From: Palsa-883 sp963847615 | GTDB taxonomy: Bacteria > Pseudomonadota > Alphaproteobacteria > Acetobacterales > Acetobacteraceae | Assembly: GCA_963847615.1 (NCBI GenBank) | Contig: CAWKAN010000021.1 | Coordinates: forward strand, 129,465-193,464 | Reading direction: 5' to 3' | Length of the DNA: 64,000 nucleotides | Shown: positions 8,835 to 18,002 of the stretch, piece after piece | Numbering within the stretch: position 1 is the first letter of the stretch | Layout: each line of letters opens with the position of its first letter | The notes under the pieces: model-generated | Seen by the model: the letters and a program-made list of their open reading frames with translations, nothing else | What the model was told of the DNA's origin: nothing | Database searches by the model: none | Program-made: the position numbers and the translations under genes

Positions 8835-9389
8835 ATGGCGCGCGACGAACAGCTTCCCGGAATCCGCCCGCGGCCGTCGCTCGGCCGGCGGCTCGATATC
8901 ATGTCGCGACACAGCTTCCCGGCCACCAGCACGGCGCTGCTGATGCTGCTGTGCGGCGTGCCGCTCGGCGTCACCGACCAGGCTGTGCTGCTGCCCTCGG
9001 CGACTTTGGCGGCGGTGTTTTTCTGGTCGCTGTACCGCCCCGCCGCGCTGCCGCCGCCGATCGTCTTCGTCATCGGCCTGCTGCTGGACCTGCTGGGCTA
9101 CCTGCCGCTCGGCACCGGCGTGCTGACCCTGCTGCTGGTGCACGGCCTGGCACGGCGCTGGCGGCGCACGCTGACCCAACAGGGCTTCGTCATGGTCTGG
9201 CTGGTCTTCATCGGCGTGGGCACCGGCGCGGCGCTGCTGATCTGGACGCTGACCTCGCTGCTGTCGCTGCGGCTGATGCCCTTCGGCCCCGCGGCGTTCC
9301 AGGCAACCCTGACCGCCGCCCTCTACCCCGCGCTGTCCATGCTGCTGATCCGCGCCCACCGCACCATCGCCAACCCGGAGCGGGTCTGA
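8835..9389 (+). CDS. mreD: Rod-shape membrane protein MreD
   Basis: MreD is a small polytopic inner-membrane partner of MreC in the elongasome. The 184-residue product has about five hydrophobic segments, including VIGLLLDLLGYLPLGTGVL, a typical MreD stretch. It follows mreC after ten bases. The last codons (PERV and the stop) lie inside the left arm of the H2 palindrome and are repeated in inverted form 370 bp downstream. The extended N-terminus before MSRHSF may not be translated; an internal start at about 8901 is possible. Confidence 0.92.
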   Translation: MARDEQLPGIRPRPSLGRRLDIMSRHSFPATSTALLMLLCGVPLGVTDQAVLLPSATLAAVFFWSLYRPAALPPPIVFVIGLLLDLLGYLPLGTGVLTLLLVHGLARRWRRTLTQQGFVMVWLVFIGVGTGAALLIWTLTSLLSLRLMPFGPAAFQATLTAALYPALSMLLIRAHRTIANPERV

Positions 9390-9758
9390 CATGGGCCGGC
9401 GCCGGGCACTGGGCAAAGGCAAGGCCAGGGGCTCCGCCCCTGGACCCCGCCAAGGGGCGCTGCCCCTTGGAACCCCGCCAAGGGCGAGCCCTTGGAACCC
9501 TTCACTGGGAGTGTGGGGAGAGGGAGGGGGCGGGTGGGCGAGGCGATGGGGCGCCGTCCGGCGTGCCGGACGACGCCCCATCGCCTCGCCCACCCGCCCC
9601 CTCCCTCTCCCCACACTCCCGGTCATGGAGTCCAGAGGCTCCGCCTCTGGTGGGGGGTCCAGGGGGGCAACGCCCCCCTGGCGGGGTCCAGGGGCGGAGC
9701 CCCTGGCCTTGCCTTTGCCCAGTGCCCGGCGCCAGCCCATGTCAGACGCGCTCCGGGT
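9373..9758. repeat. H element copy 2: 386-bp near-palindrome inside the mre operon
   Basis: The central stem (9507-9562 against 9565-9620) pairs over 56 bases with one mismatch. The arms carry the same small hairpin modules as H1 (CCAAGGGCGAGCCCTTGG, CCAGGGGCTCCGCCCCTGG). The outermost arm bases ACCCGGAGCGGGTCTGAC, which are the mreD 3' end, recur as a near-perfect inverse at 9741-9758. The element lies between mreD and mrdA, genes that normally abut. Confidence 0.92.
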
Positions 9759-9770
9759 CGGGAGGGCGCG

Positions 9771-11801
9771 ATGAAGCGGGATACGCGGCGGACGGGGGTG
9801 TTTACCCGTCGGGCGCTGTTGTTGATGGGGGGGCAGGTGGCGGTGCTGGGGGGATTGGCGGCCAGGCTGTACCAGGTGCAGATCCTGGAGGGGGCGCGCT
9901 ATGCCACGCTGGCCGAGGCGAACCGGGTCAGCCAGCGCGCCATCGCGCCGCCGCGCGGGCGGATTCTGGATCGGTTCGGCATCGCCGTTGCCAGCAACAA
10001 GCTGAACTGGCGGGCGGTGCTGATTGCCGAGCAGACCCGCGATGTCGCCGCCACGCTCGACAGTTTCAGCCGCATCGTGCCGCTGGACGATCGCGAGCGC
10101 GCCCGGATCCTGCGCGAGGTGCACCGGCACCGCCGTTTCATTCCGGTTCTGGTGCGCGATTTCCTCGGCTGGGATGAGATGGCGCGCATCGAGGTGGACG
10201 CCACCGAGCTGCCCGGCATCGTGATCGATGTCGGCACCACGCGGGTTTATCCGTTCAACGACCAGCTCGCCCATGTGGTGGGCTATGTCGCGCCGCCGAA
10301 CGAGGCGGATGTCGCGGCCGATCCGCAGCTCGCGCTGCCCGGCGTCCGGGTCGGCCGCGCCGGGATGGAGAAGCAGCGCGATGTGGCGCTGCGCGGCCAC
10401 GCCGGCGAGGTGCAGCTTGAGGTCAACGCCTATGGGCGGGTGATCCGCGAGCTCGATCGCCAGGAGGGGGTGCCGGGCGAGGAGGTCGGCCTGACCATCG
10501 ATGCCAGGTTGCAGCAGGCCGTGCTGGGCCACCTGGGCGAGGAGAGCGCCAGCGCGGTGGTGATGGACTGCACCAATGGCGAGGTGCTGGCGATGGCGAG
10601 CACGCCGTCGTTCGATCCGTCGCTGTTCAACTCGGGTGTTTCGCAGGCGCAATGGGTGGAGTGGACCAAGAACCGCCGCGCGCCGCTGATCAACAAGTCG
10701 ATTGCCGGGCTGTATGCGCCGGGCTCCACCTTCAAGATGGCGGTGGCGATCGCCGCGCTGGAAGCGCGGGCGATCACGCCGACCGATCGGATCGACTGTC
10801 CGGGCTATCTGGATATCGGCGACACGCGGTTCCATTGCTGGAAGAAATACGGCCATGGCCTGCTGGATCTGCGCGGCGGACTGAAGAACAGTTGCGACGT
10901 GTTCTTCTACGAGACGGCGCGGCGCACCGGGATCGACCACATCGCCACGGTGGCGCACCAATTCGGCATGGGAACAGACTTGCCGATCGATCTGCCGGGC
11001 GCCAAGACCGGGCTGATCCCGACGCGCGAGTGGCGCATCGGCCAGGGCGGGCACTGGAACATCGGCGACACCGTGGTGAGCGGCATCGGCCAGGGCTACA
11101 TCCAGGTGACGCCGCTGCAGCTGGCGACCTATGTCGCGCGGGTGGCGACCGGGCGGCTGGTGGTGCCGCATCTGACACGCAGCCTCGGCGGGGTGCTGCA
11201 ACCCGGGGCGCGGGCCGAGGAATGGCCGAACCTGGCGATGCCGCAACGCGATCTGCAGATGGTGCGCGACGGCATGTGGGCGGTGGTGAACGAGCAAGGC
11301 GGCACCGCACCGCAGGCGCGGCTGCCCGATCCGAAGGTGCAGCTTGCCGGCAAGACCGGGTCCGCCCAGGTGCGCAACGTCTCGCGCGAGGTGCGCGAGC
11401 GGGGCAATTTCGACAGCGAGAAGCTGCCCTGGGAATTCCGCCCGCATGCACTGTTCGTCGCCTTCGCGCCGTATGACGCGCCGCGCTACGCGGTCTCGGT
11501 GGTGATCGAGCATGGCAATGCCGGTGCCGCGGCAGCGGCCCCGGTGGCGCGCGACATCATGATCGACACGCTCGGGCGCGATCCGGCCCGTCGGACGCTG
11601 CCGCCGGGTGCCGAGGTCGCCCAAGGACCGACGCCGGGACCGCCGCCGGGACCGATGCCGGGGGCGATCGCGGGAGCGGCGTCGCGAGCCCCCCCGCCGC
11701 GCGGGGCGGAGCCCGCGGCGGTGCCGGTCATGTCCTCGAGGGGTGGGGTTGGCGCGGTGGCGGGTTCGCCGGCGGAGCCGGGGGCGGGCAAGCCGCGATG
11801 A
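9771..11801 (+). CDS. mrdA: Penicillin-binding protein 2 (peptidoglycan transpeptidase)
   Basis: PBP2 is the class B transpeptidase of the elongasome, anchored in the inner membrane with its catalytic domain in the periplasm. The single membrane anchor is near residues 13-32, followed by the dimerisation domain. The catalytic motifs are SxxK at 319-322 (STFK), SxN as SCD at 374-376, and KTG at 528-530. The 676-residue length exceeds the usual 600-650 because of a Pro/Gly/Ala-rich tail (from about residue 605). The start at 9771 has GGAGG seven bases upstream and follows H2 directly. The stop overlaps the rodA start by four bases (ATGA). Confidence 0.96.
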   Translation: MKRDTRRTGVFTRRALLLMGGQVAVLGGLAARLYQVQILEGARYATLAEANRVSQRAIAPPRGRILDRFGIAVASNKLNWRAVLIAEQTRDVAATLDSFSRIVPLDDRERARILREVHRHRRFIPVLVRDFLGWDEMARIEVDATELPGIVIDVGTTRVYPFNDQLAHVVGYVAPPNEADVAADPQLALPGVRVGRAGMEKQRDVALRGHAGEVQLEVNAYGRVIRELDRQEGVPGEEVGLTIDARLQQAVLGHLGEESASAVVMDCTNGEVLAMASTPSFDPSLFNSGVSQAQWVEWTKNRRAPLINKSIAGLYAPGSTFKMAVAIAALEARAITPTDRIDCPGYLDIGDTRFHCWKKYGHGLLDLRGGLKNSCDVFFYETARRTGIDHIATVAHQFGMGTDLPIDLPGAKTGLIPTREWRIGQGGHWNIGDTVVSGIGQGYIQVTPLQLATYVARVATGRLVVPHLTRSLGGVLQPGARAEEWPNLAMPQRDLQMVRDGMWAVVNEQGGTAPQARLPDPKVQLAGKTGSAQVRNVSREVRERGNFDSEKLPWEFRPHALFVAFAPYDAPRYAVSVVIEHGNAGAAAAAPVARDIMIDTLGRDPARRTLPPGAEVAQGPTPGPPPGPMPGAIAGAASRAPPPRGAEPAAVPVMSSRGGVGAVAGSPAEPGAGKPR

Positions 11802-12940
11802 TGGACCGCAGGCTGATTCGCGAGGCCTCGTTCGACCTGGGCGGCAAGCTCTGGCAGGTCAACTGGCTCTACGTGCTGCTGCTCTGTGCGCTGGCCGGCG
11901 TCGGCTACGTCGCGCTGTACAGTGCCGGCGGGTCCGCGGAGCCTTACGCGACGCGCCATCTGATGCGCTTCGCGGTCGGCATCGGCCTGATGCTGGCGAT
12001 CGCGATGATCGACATCCGCGTGCTCGCGAAGCTGTCCTGGCCGGCCTATTTCCTGTCGCTGGCGCTGCTGGTGGTGGTCGCGCGCTATGGCCATTTGGGC
12101 AAGGGCGCGCAGCGCTGGATCGAGTTCGGCGGATTGCAGGTGCAGCCGTCGGAGGTGATGAAGCTGGCGCTGGTGATGGCGCTGGCGTCATGGTTCCACC
12201 GCGCGTCGTGGGAGCGCATCGGCAACCCGTTGTTCCTGCTGCCGCCGGTGCTCGCCGTGCTGGTGCCGGTGGGGTTGATCCTGAAGCAGCCGAACCTTGG
12301 TACCGCGGTGATCACCGCGGTCGTGGGTGGCGCGGTGTTCTTCGCCGCCGGGGTGCGCTGGTGGAAGTTCCTGCTGGTCGCCGCGCCGGTGCCGTTCCTG
12401 GCGCCGCTCGTCTATGCCCATATGCACGACTACCAGCGCGCGCGGATCCTGACCTTCCTGCATCCCGAGCGCGATCCGCTGGGGGCCGGCTACAACATCA
12501 TCCAGTCGAAGATCGCGTTGGGCTCCGGCGGGATGTGGGGGCAGGGGTTCCTGCAGGGCACGCAGGGGCATCTGGATTTCCTGCCGGAGAAGCAGACCGA
12601 TTTCATCTTCACCATGATCGGCGAGGAGTTCGGCCTGGTCGGCGGGCTGGCGGTGATGGCGCTGCTGTGCCTGATCATGCTGGGCGCCATGGCGATCGCG
12701 CTGCGCTGCCGCCATCAGTATGGGCGGCTGCTGGCGCTGGGCATCGGGATGAATTTCTTCATGTATGTGTTCGTGAACATCGCGATGGTGATGGGGGTGA
12801 TCCCGGTGGGCGGGGTGCCGCTGCCGCTGGTCTCGCATGGCGGGTCGGCGATGTTCACGGTGATGATCGGGTTCGGGCTGCTGATGTCGGTGCACGTCCA
12901 CCGCGACGTGGAGTTCGGCCAGGAGCGCGAGGCGATCTGA
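11798..12940 (+). CDS. rodA: Peptidoglycan glycosyltransferase RodA (SEDS)
   Basis: RodA polymerises lipid II into glycan strands in the elongasome together with PBP2. The 380-residue product has about ten membrane segments. Typical SEDS features are present: KGAQRWIEFGGLQVQPSEVMK after the early segments (cut here: GGLQVQPSEVMK), the long periplasmic loop with YNIIQSKIALGSGG, and the C-terminal PLPLVSHGGSAM. The start overlaps the mrdA stop by four bases, so translational coupling is expected. It closes the mre operon. Confidence 0.96.
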   Translation: MMDRRLIREASFDLGGKLWQVNWLYVLLLCALAGVGYVALYSAGGSAEPYATRHLMRFAVGIGLMLAIAMIDIRVLAKLSWPAYFLSLALLVVVARYGHLGKGAQRWIEFGGLQVQPSEVMKLALVMALASWFHRASWERIGNPLFLLPPVLAVLVPVGLILKQPNLGTAVITAVVGGAVFFAAGVRWWKFLLVAAPVPFLAPLVYAHMHDYQRARILTFLHPERDPLGAGYNIIQSKIALGSGGMWGQGFLQGTQGHLDFLPEKQTDFIFTMIGEEFGLVGGLAVMALLCLIMLGAMAIALRCRHQYGRLLALGIGMNFFMYVFVNIAMVMGVIPVGGVPLPLVSHGGSAMFTVMIGFGLLMSVHVHRDVEFGQEREAI

Positions 12941-12950
12941 CGCCGCCGGG

Positions 12951-13018
12951 TCAACCCCTACGGCATTCACCTATCGTTGCCCGAGGCCCTCCGCGCTTCC
13001 TCCGGGTTAAAATTCTTC
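12951..13018. repeat. Q repeat fragment, inverted
   Basis: Both ends of Q are present in inverted orientation (CTACGGCATTCACC at the left, CGCTTCCTCCGGGTTAAAAT at the right) with the middle deleted. It abuts P3 and lies directly downstream of rodA. Confidence 0.7.
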
Positions 13019-13203
13019 GCTCATATGGCGTTGACTGTTGGACGGCCCCGTAGGGCGGAAAAGCGCAGCGCCTTCCGCCACCGCCGGGCGAGCCGCTCGC
13101 ATCTGCCGACGTCCCCAACAACATATCCCGCCACCGTCCGACGGCGGAAGGCGCTGCGCTTTTCCGCCCTACGGGGCCGTCCAACAGTCAACGCCATATG
13201 AGC
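13019..13203. repeat. P element copy 3 (MITE-like palindrome)
   Basis: This is a full 185-bp copy, almost identical to copy 2, with the core in the same orientation although its Q and R neighbours are on the opposite sides. Confidence 0.9.
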
Positions 13204-13301
13204 CAAATTCTTGCTTCCTTGCTTGCCTGCGGACGCGGCGAACCCGCCCAGGGCCGACCGGTCGGTTGACAATCGCGGGCAGGGGTGGGTGAATCCCGTA
13301 G
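13204..13301. repeat. R repeat copy, inverted
   Basis: This is the inverse of the R segment seen at 5751-5852; it ends GGTGAATCCCGTAG and contains GACCGGTCGG. It separates P3 from the end of the methyltransferase gene. Confidence 0.8.
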
Positions 13302-13396
13302 GGGTTGACCCCGGGACTACCCGGACGGGTTGGTGGTGTGGCGTCCGGACGCCATGGCATGTCTCGGCTGATGCCGACCGGAGGCCGCACCCGCCG

Positions 13397-14468
13397 TCAG
13401 GCCATCGCCAGCAGAAACAGCCGGCGGAACGGCAGCAAGGTCGTGCCGTCGGCGCGGCGCGGGTAGTGCGGGCGCAAAGCCTTGGCATAGGCGCGGCGGA
13501 ACGCGTCCTGCTCGGCCGGTTCCAGCGGTTCCAGGAATGGGCGCAGGCTCGACCCGGCGGCCCATTGCACCACGGCGTCCTCGCCGGTCAGCGGATGCAG
13601 GTAGGTCGTCTCCCAGATATCCAGGCTGGCGGCCAGCGGACGCAGCAGGTCCCAGTATCCGGCGGCGTCCAGGATCGGCGGCGCGGAGGCGTGGTTGGCG
13701 AGCCGCGCGGCCCAGGGGCCTTGCGCCGCCACTGTGTATTGCAAGCGGCGCAACGGCGCGTCGTGCATCGCCGGCATCTGCACCGCCAGGACGCCGCCCG
13801 GGGCCAGCAGCGACATCAGGCGGGGGAACAGCGCCGCGTGCCCGCCCACCCATTGCAGTGCGGCGTTGGAGAAGATCAGGTCGAGCGTGGCCGAGGGGCG
13901 GGCGGCGGAAGGCGCCGAAGGCAACCCCGTGGGGGTTTGCGTCCAAGGTGGCCCCGAGGGCTGTCCCGACGGCTCCCAGGTCGCGAAATCGCCCTGCTCG
14001 AAGTGGCACGTCGGCGCCGCGCTGCGCGCCTTGGCCAGCATCTCGGCGGAGCCGTCGACGCCGGTTACCTCGGCTGACGGAAAGCGCTGCCGCAGGATGG
14101 CGGTGACGTTGCCCGCGCCGCAGCCGAGATCGACGACGCGGCGGGGTGCGGTCAGCGGCACCTGGCCGAGCAGATCCAGGGCAGGCCGCAGGCGTTGGTC
14201 GGCGAAGCGGAGATACTGCGTCGGGTCCCACGTCGCGGCGGGACGGCTTGCTTCGGCGGTGCCAGGGGGGGGTGTGCCAGGGGGGGCTGCCAGCGGCGCG
14301 CGGGTCAGCGGCGCGCGGGCCAGCGACGCGCGTGTCGGAGCGGGGCGCCTCAGGCACGGGCGTGCCGGCGATGGGCGTGCCGGCGATGGGTGCGCCAGGG
14401 ATGGGCGTGCCAAGGATGGGCGTGCCAAGGATGGGCGTGCCAGAGGCGGGGGCGTCGGAGCTTGCCAC
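13397..14468 (-). CDS. tam: Trans-aconitate 2-methyltransferase, N-terminal region unclear
   Basis: Tam methylates trans-aconitate with S-adenosylmethionine in the cytoplasm. The conserved protein begins at TWDPTQYLRFADQRLRPA (about 14238), followed by the SAM motif VVDLGCGAGNVT, the acidic VTGVDGS and the motif NAALQWV. No start codon lies just before TWDP in its frame. A GTG at 14468, immediately after the upstream gene's stop, opens a Pro/Gly-rich frame (MASSDAPASGTPILG) that would enter the tam frame if one C were missing from the C8 tract at 14265-14272. Alternatively translation starts at an in-frame TTG in the 15-bp repeats. An insertion after GDFATWEPSG is also unusual. Confidence 0.85.
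14358..14452. repeat. 15-bp tandem repeat at 5' end of tam
   Basis: About six to seven imperfect units of the form GGGCGTGCCAAGGAT lie head to tail. Fifteen bases equal five codons, so unit number can change without shifting frame. Next to it are the homopolymers G8 (14265-14272) and G7 (14280-14286). Confidence 0.85.
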
Positions 14469-14469
14469 G

Positions 14470-14658
14470 TCAGTGCCGCTCGGCGTCCAGTTGGTCGAAG
14501 TGCCGCTTCACCAGAGCGAAGCCATAGACGACGGCGGCAACGAATCCCAGCAGCCCGATCCCGTAAGCGGTGCCCTCCCGCGCGTTGGCGGCCAGGAACA
14601 ACCCCGCGAGACCGGCCAGACACGCGGTCAGTAGCAGCAGCCATTGCCTCAGCGACAT
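14470..14658 (-). CDS. Small two-helix membrane protein
   Basis: The 62-residue product has two hydrophobic stretches (WLLLLTACLAGLAGLFLAA and YGIGLLGFVAAVVYGFAL) separated by a short charged loop, then a charged tail ending in LDAERH. I do not recognise a family. ATG at 14658 is preferred because GGAG is nine bases upstream; ATG at 14664 is too close to that site. Its stop touches the GTG at 14468 that may start tam, so the two could be coupled. Confidence 0.6.
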   Translation of the reverse strand: MSLRQWLLLLTACLAGLAGLFLAANAREGTAYGIGLLGFVAAVVYGFALVKRHFDQLDAERH

Positions 14659-14903
14659 CAGCATCCTCTCCTTTGATCCGTTCACCACACGACGGTGGCC
14701 AGTCTGCCCGGCCGCGCGATTTGGGCACTCTTTTGCGGCGCGCCTGGGCGCGCGATCATCGGCGCACAAGCCCTGCCGCGGAAGCCGCGCGGCGGGCGCG
14801 CAACAGCGATGGGGCGGGCCGCGCGGGGTGCCGAGCCGCTTCCTCCATGCGCGGCGACGCACCCTGCCGTCGGGGGGAGTCTGCGCGGTCGCGGACGGTT
14901 CGG
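14659..14903. other. Intergenic, no gene seen
   Basis: The region lies upstream of the small membrane protein gene and should carry its promoter. No convincing frame is present; the short ORFs here are arginine-rich read-throughs of GC-rich DNA. Confidence 0.4.
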
Positions 14904-15014
14904 CTAGTGCCCTGAGTCGCTGAAAATGAGGGGTTGTGTAGCCCCCTTGCGTTGGGATTTGTGGCGCGAAGAGATGGAGGAGACCCCCTCACTATCAAGG
15001 ACGCGAGGCACTAG
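14904..15014. mobile_element. 111-bp MITE-like insertion bounded by CTAGTGCC/GGCACTAG
   Basis: The segment begins CTAGTGCCCTGAGTC and ends GGCACTAG, forming 8-bp inverted ends. A sequence end GACTCAGGGCACTAG recurs at 31212-31226, as expected for the terminus of a transposon family of the IS630 type. The stop codon of the sensor kinase gene (TAG) lies in the right-hand CTAG. The inference of mobility rests on the shared termini only. Confidence 0.5.
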
Positions 15015-16486
15015 ATCGAATCAGCCGCCTGCGGCTCCGGGGCGGTGCGCGCGAGCAGCGGCAGGGTCAGGCGGAACGTCGTGCCGCCCGGGCCGGTGGT
15101 CGCCAGGTCAATGTCGCCGCCATGGGCCAGCATCAGGTCGCGCGCGATCGCCAGGCCGAGACCGGAGCCGCCGGCCCGGGAGGTACACGCGAACGGTCGG
15201 AACAGGTTGCCGCGCACGACGTCCGGCAGCCCCGGCCCGTCGTCCGCCAGCTCGATCGCCAGGCTGTTCCCGCTCCTGTGCGTGTGCACGCGCACGTGAC
15301 CGGCGCCCGCCTCGGCGGCATTGCGCAGCAGGTTCACCAGCACGCGGAACAGGTGATTGCGGTCGGCCTCGACCTGCTGGTCCGGCGGGACCAGATTGTC
15401 GAGCTTGAAGGCGGCCACGGTGCCGCGCACGCTCTCGGCGGCCTCCGTCACCAGTGCGTGGAGGCGGATCGCGGAAAGCTGCGGCGGCGGCGGTCCTTCG
15501 CGCGCGAAGTCCAGCGTGCGGTGCACCATGTCGATCGCCCGCTCCACCGCCTGCACCAGCGAATTGCCCGCGCGGCGGACCGCTGGATCGGCATGCTTGC
15601 CCAGCCGGTCGGCCTGCAGCAACGCCGGGGTCAGAATCCCGCGCACGTCGTGGCTGACCTTGGCCACCACCGTTCCCAGCGCCGCCAGACGCGTGTTGCG
15701 CCACAGCGCGGCGCGCAGCTCCCGCTGCATCGCCGCAAGCTCGCGCCCGGCCACGGAAATCTCGTCGTCGTACAGCGGCGTCATCGCGCGCGAGTCGAGC
15801 GGCACGCCGTGCTCCGGGTCGGCGCGGAAGGCGGCGATCGACGAGGTCAGCCGCCGCATCGGGCGGACCAGCAGGATCAGCAGCGCCAGATAGAGGAACA
15901 GGCCGACGGCGCTGGCCAGCGCCAGCGTGAAAAAGGCGTCCGGCGCATCGAGTTCGCGCAGCGCCTGCGTAAGCGACGCCCGGTGCATGACGAACTCGAT
16001 CTCGGCGCCGGGCTTGAACGGGTTTTCCGCGATGATCTGGACCAGGGCGTCATGGTCGGCGAGGATCGCCCCCACGCCGCGCACCAGCGACTCGATGGTG
16101 GTTTCCGCGCGCAGATCGAAGGTCTTGACCGGGCGTGCCGTGGGATCGCCGGTCATCACCAGGACAAGGCCGTGCGGGCCGCGCAGCCGGATCGACTCGA
16201 TCCCGGACGCCCGCAGCAACTCGTCGCGCTGCGCCAGCACTGGCGCGTCCGCCGGCGCCGCGGCGGACAGCGCCGCGATATAGGCCTGCAGCGTCCTCTC
16301 CCGCAGGATCACCCGGCGGTCGCGGCCGATGTTGGGGATCAGCACCAGGACCTCCGCCAGCATGACCAGGGCCACCGAGATCAGCAACAGCCGCAACGCC
16401 AGGCTGCGGTGCCGCAAGCGGCGCGGGCCGCGATCCGGCGGTCCGGCCGGCGGTGGGGAAGCGGTCTGTGACGTGCCTAGTGGCAT
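15011..16486 (-). CDS. Membrane sensor histidine kinase
   Basis: The 491-residue protein has a first membrane segment (RLLLISVALVMLAEVLVLI), a periplasmic sensor region of about 160 residues, a second membrane segment (TLALASAVGLFLYLALLIL), a HAMP-like linker and a kinase core. The phospho-acceptor His279 is in VSHDVRG, a variant H-box with Val/Gly in place of the common Leu/Asn. The ATPase motifs are NLLRNAAEAG (N box), DDGPGLP (G1) and GGSGLGLAIA (G2). No response regulator adjoins it. The start at 16486 is a choice; an upstream ATG at 16561 gives an Arg-rich extension. The stop is supplied by the MITE-like insertion. Confidence 0.9.
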   Translation of the reverse strand: MPLGTSQTASPPPAGPPDRGPRRLRHRSLALRLLLISVALVMLAEVLVLIPNIGRDRRVILRERTLQAYIAALSAAAPADAPVLAQRDELLRASGIESIRLRGPHGLVLVMTGDPTARPVKTFDLRAETTIESLVRGVGAILADHDALVQIIAENPFKPGAEIEFVMHRASLTQALRELDAPDAFFTLALASAVGLFLYLALLILLVRPMRRLTSSIAAFRADPEHGVPLDSRAMTPLYDDEISVAGRELAAMQRELRAALWRNTRLAALGTVVAKVSHDVRGILTPALLQADRLGKHADPAVRRAGNSLVQAVERAIDMVHRTLDFAREGPPPPQLSAIRLHALVTEAAESVRGTVAAFKLDNLVPPDQQVEADRNHLFRVLVNLLRNAAEAGAGHVRVHTHRSGNSLAIELADDGPGLPDVVRGNLFRPFACTSRAGGSGLGLAIARDLMLAHGGDIDLATTGPGGTTFRLTLPLLARTAPEPQAADSI

Positions 16487-16583
16487 GACCGAACTGGACT
16501 CCTGACGCCGGCGCCGCCTGCCGCCGCTGCGGACCAGGCGACGCCGTGGTAGCATTGGCACGCCGGCCGGGCTGTGAGCCGGA

Positions 16584-17595
16584 TCACGGCGCCGCGAGCC
16601 CGTAGCCTGGTGGCATCGCCGCCGGGCGGGATGCCGCGGCGGCGGCGCGCGGCAGGCCCCGGAGCGCCGCGGCCGCCCGGCCGGCGTTGAACAGCAGTGA
16701 CAGGAATTCCTGCTCGCCGCTGAATTTCGACGAGATCGGCAGGTCGAGCAGCGCGTCGTCGGCGTCGTAGCTGGTCAGTGCCACGCCCGCCGGCAGCGCC
16801 GCCAGCTCCGCGGCCAGCACGCTGTGGCAGGCGATCTCGTTCAGCCGGTTGGTGATCTCGAGCGGCGTCTGCGGCGTGCCGGGGCGGTGCCCCGGCTGGG
16901 CGCGGACCAGCAGCAGCGCGCGCGGCGGCACCGGCGTCAGCAGCGGGCTTAGCGGCGGATTGCCGGAATAGCCGCCGTCCCAGTAGGCCCGCCCGCCGAT
17001 CTCGACCGCGGGAAACACGAAGGGCAGGCAGCAGGAGGCGAGCAGCACGTTGACGGTGATCTCGGCGTTCTCGAACAGCACCGCCGCGCCGGTTTCGACA
17101 TCGGTTGCCGAGACGATCAGCCGCGGCGCCGCCGGATCGGTCAGCAGCGCCGGATCGATCAGATCGGCGATCAGCGCGCGCAACGGATGGTGGCCGAACG
17201 GGTTGAGCTGGGCCGGGCTGAACAGCCGCATTGTCGCTTCCAGCCCGCGCCAGATGAACGAGTTGGACATGTCCCAGCCCCACAGCCAGCGCTCGAACGG
17301 GGCATTCTGCAGCGGGCTCAGGGTGTGTGCCTGGGCGAAGCGGCGCCACAGTTCGCGCATCGCCGCGCGGGCGCCGGCGGGGCCGTCGCGAACCAGCCCC
17401 TGCGCGAGCATGACCGCGATGAGCGCACCGGACGACACGCCGCAGATTGCGTTCGACCTGCAGCCCTTCCTCCAGCAGCCAATCCAGCACGCCCCAGGTG
17501 AAGGCACCATGTGCCCCGCCCCCCTGCAACGCCAGTGCGGCCCCGTGGCCCTGGTCGCGCCCCGGTCCCCGTCGGAGTGCACACAAATCCGTCAT
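16584..17595 (-). pseudogene. Patatin-like phospholipase, single-base frameshift
   Basis: Patatin-like proteins are Ser/Asp-dyad lipid acyl hydrolases. The oxyanion motif GGGAHGAF and VLDWLLEEGLQVE lie in one frame; the nucleophile motif ICGVSSGALIAV and everything after, including the Asp motif DGGYSGN, lie in the next. One surplus base near 17451 separates them, and its removal gives LQVEAICGVSSG. All catalytic elements are therefore present at DNA level. ATG at 17595 is the likely start. The C-terminal Ala-rich tail ends in PPGYGLAAP. Loss of function or assembly error cannot be told apart here. Confidence 0.85.
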
Positions 17596-17785
17596 TACGG
17601 CAAATTGAGCGTTTGGCCGGCATAGGGCAACCGAATTATCGGCCAACCGGATTACCAGCAATGCGCATTTTGGCCGGACGACGTTGCCGCTCCGTCATGG
17701 GTGGGCTTGGCCCGGCCATCCACGCACTCCCGGTCGCGGTGGCGGTGGCGGCGGCGGATGGCCGGGTGATCCCAGGGCCACCACC
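17596..17785. repeat. S repeat (common alphaproteobacterial palindrome)
   Basis: Positions 17660-17730 contain ATGCGCATTTTGGCCGGACG and then TCATGGGTGGGCTTGGCCCG, a copy of the dispersed Rhizobiales/Rhodospirillales palindrome built on GGCCGGGCTTGACCCGGCC. Related pieces occur at 7766-7830 and 25195-25265. Confidence 0.6.
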
Positions 17786-17841
17786 CTACGGGATTCACCC
17801 ACCCCCTGCCCGCGATTGTTGACCGACCGGTCGGCCCTGGG
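17786..17841. repeat. R repeat copy, truncated
   Basis: The first 56 bases of R are present (CTACGGGATTCACCC to GGCCCTGGG); the CAAG-rich end is missing, and the left end of P4 is missing too, as if one deletion removed the R-P junction. Confidence 0.75.
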
Positions 17842-18002
17842 CGGCCCCGTAGGGCGGAAAAGCGCAGCGCCTTCCGCCACCGCCGGGCGAGCCGCTCGCA
17901 TCTGCCGACGTCCCCAACAACATATCCCGCCACCGTCCGACGGCGGAAGGCGCTGCGCTTTTCCGCCCTACGGGGCCGTCCAACCGTCAACGCCATATGA
18001 GC
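17842..18002. repeat. P element copy 4, left end deleted
   Basis: The copy begins within the left arm at CGGCCCCGTAGGGCGG and keeps the whole right arm up to CGCCATATGAGC. About 24 bases of the left terminus are missing. Confidence 0.85.
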
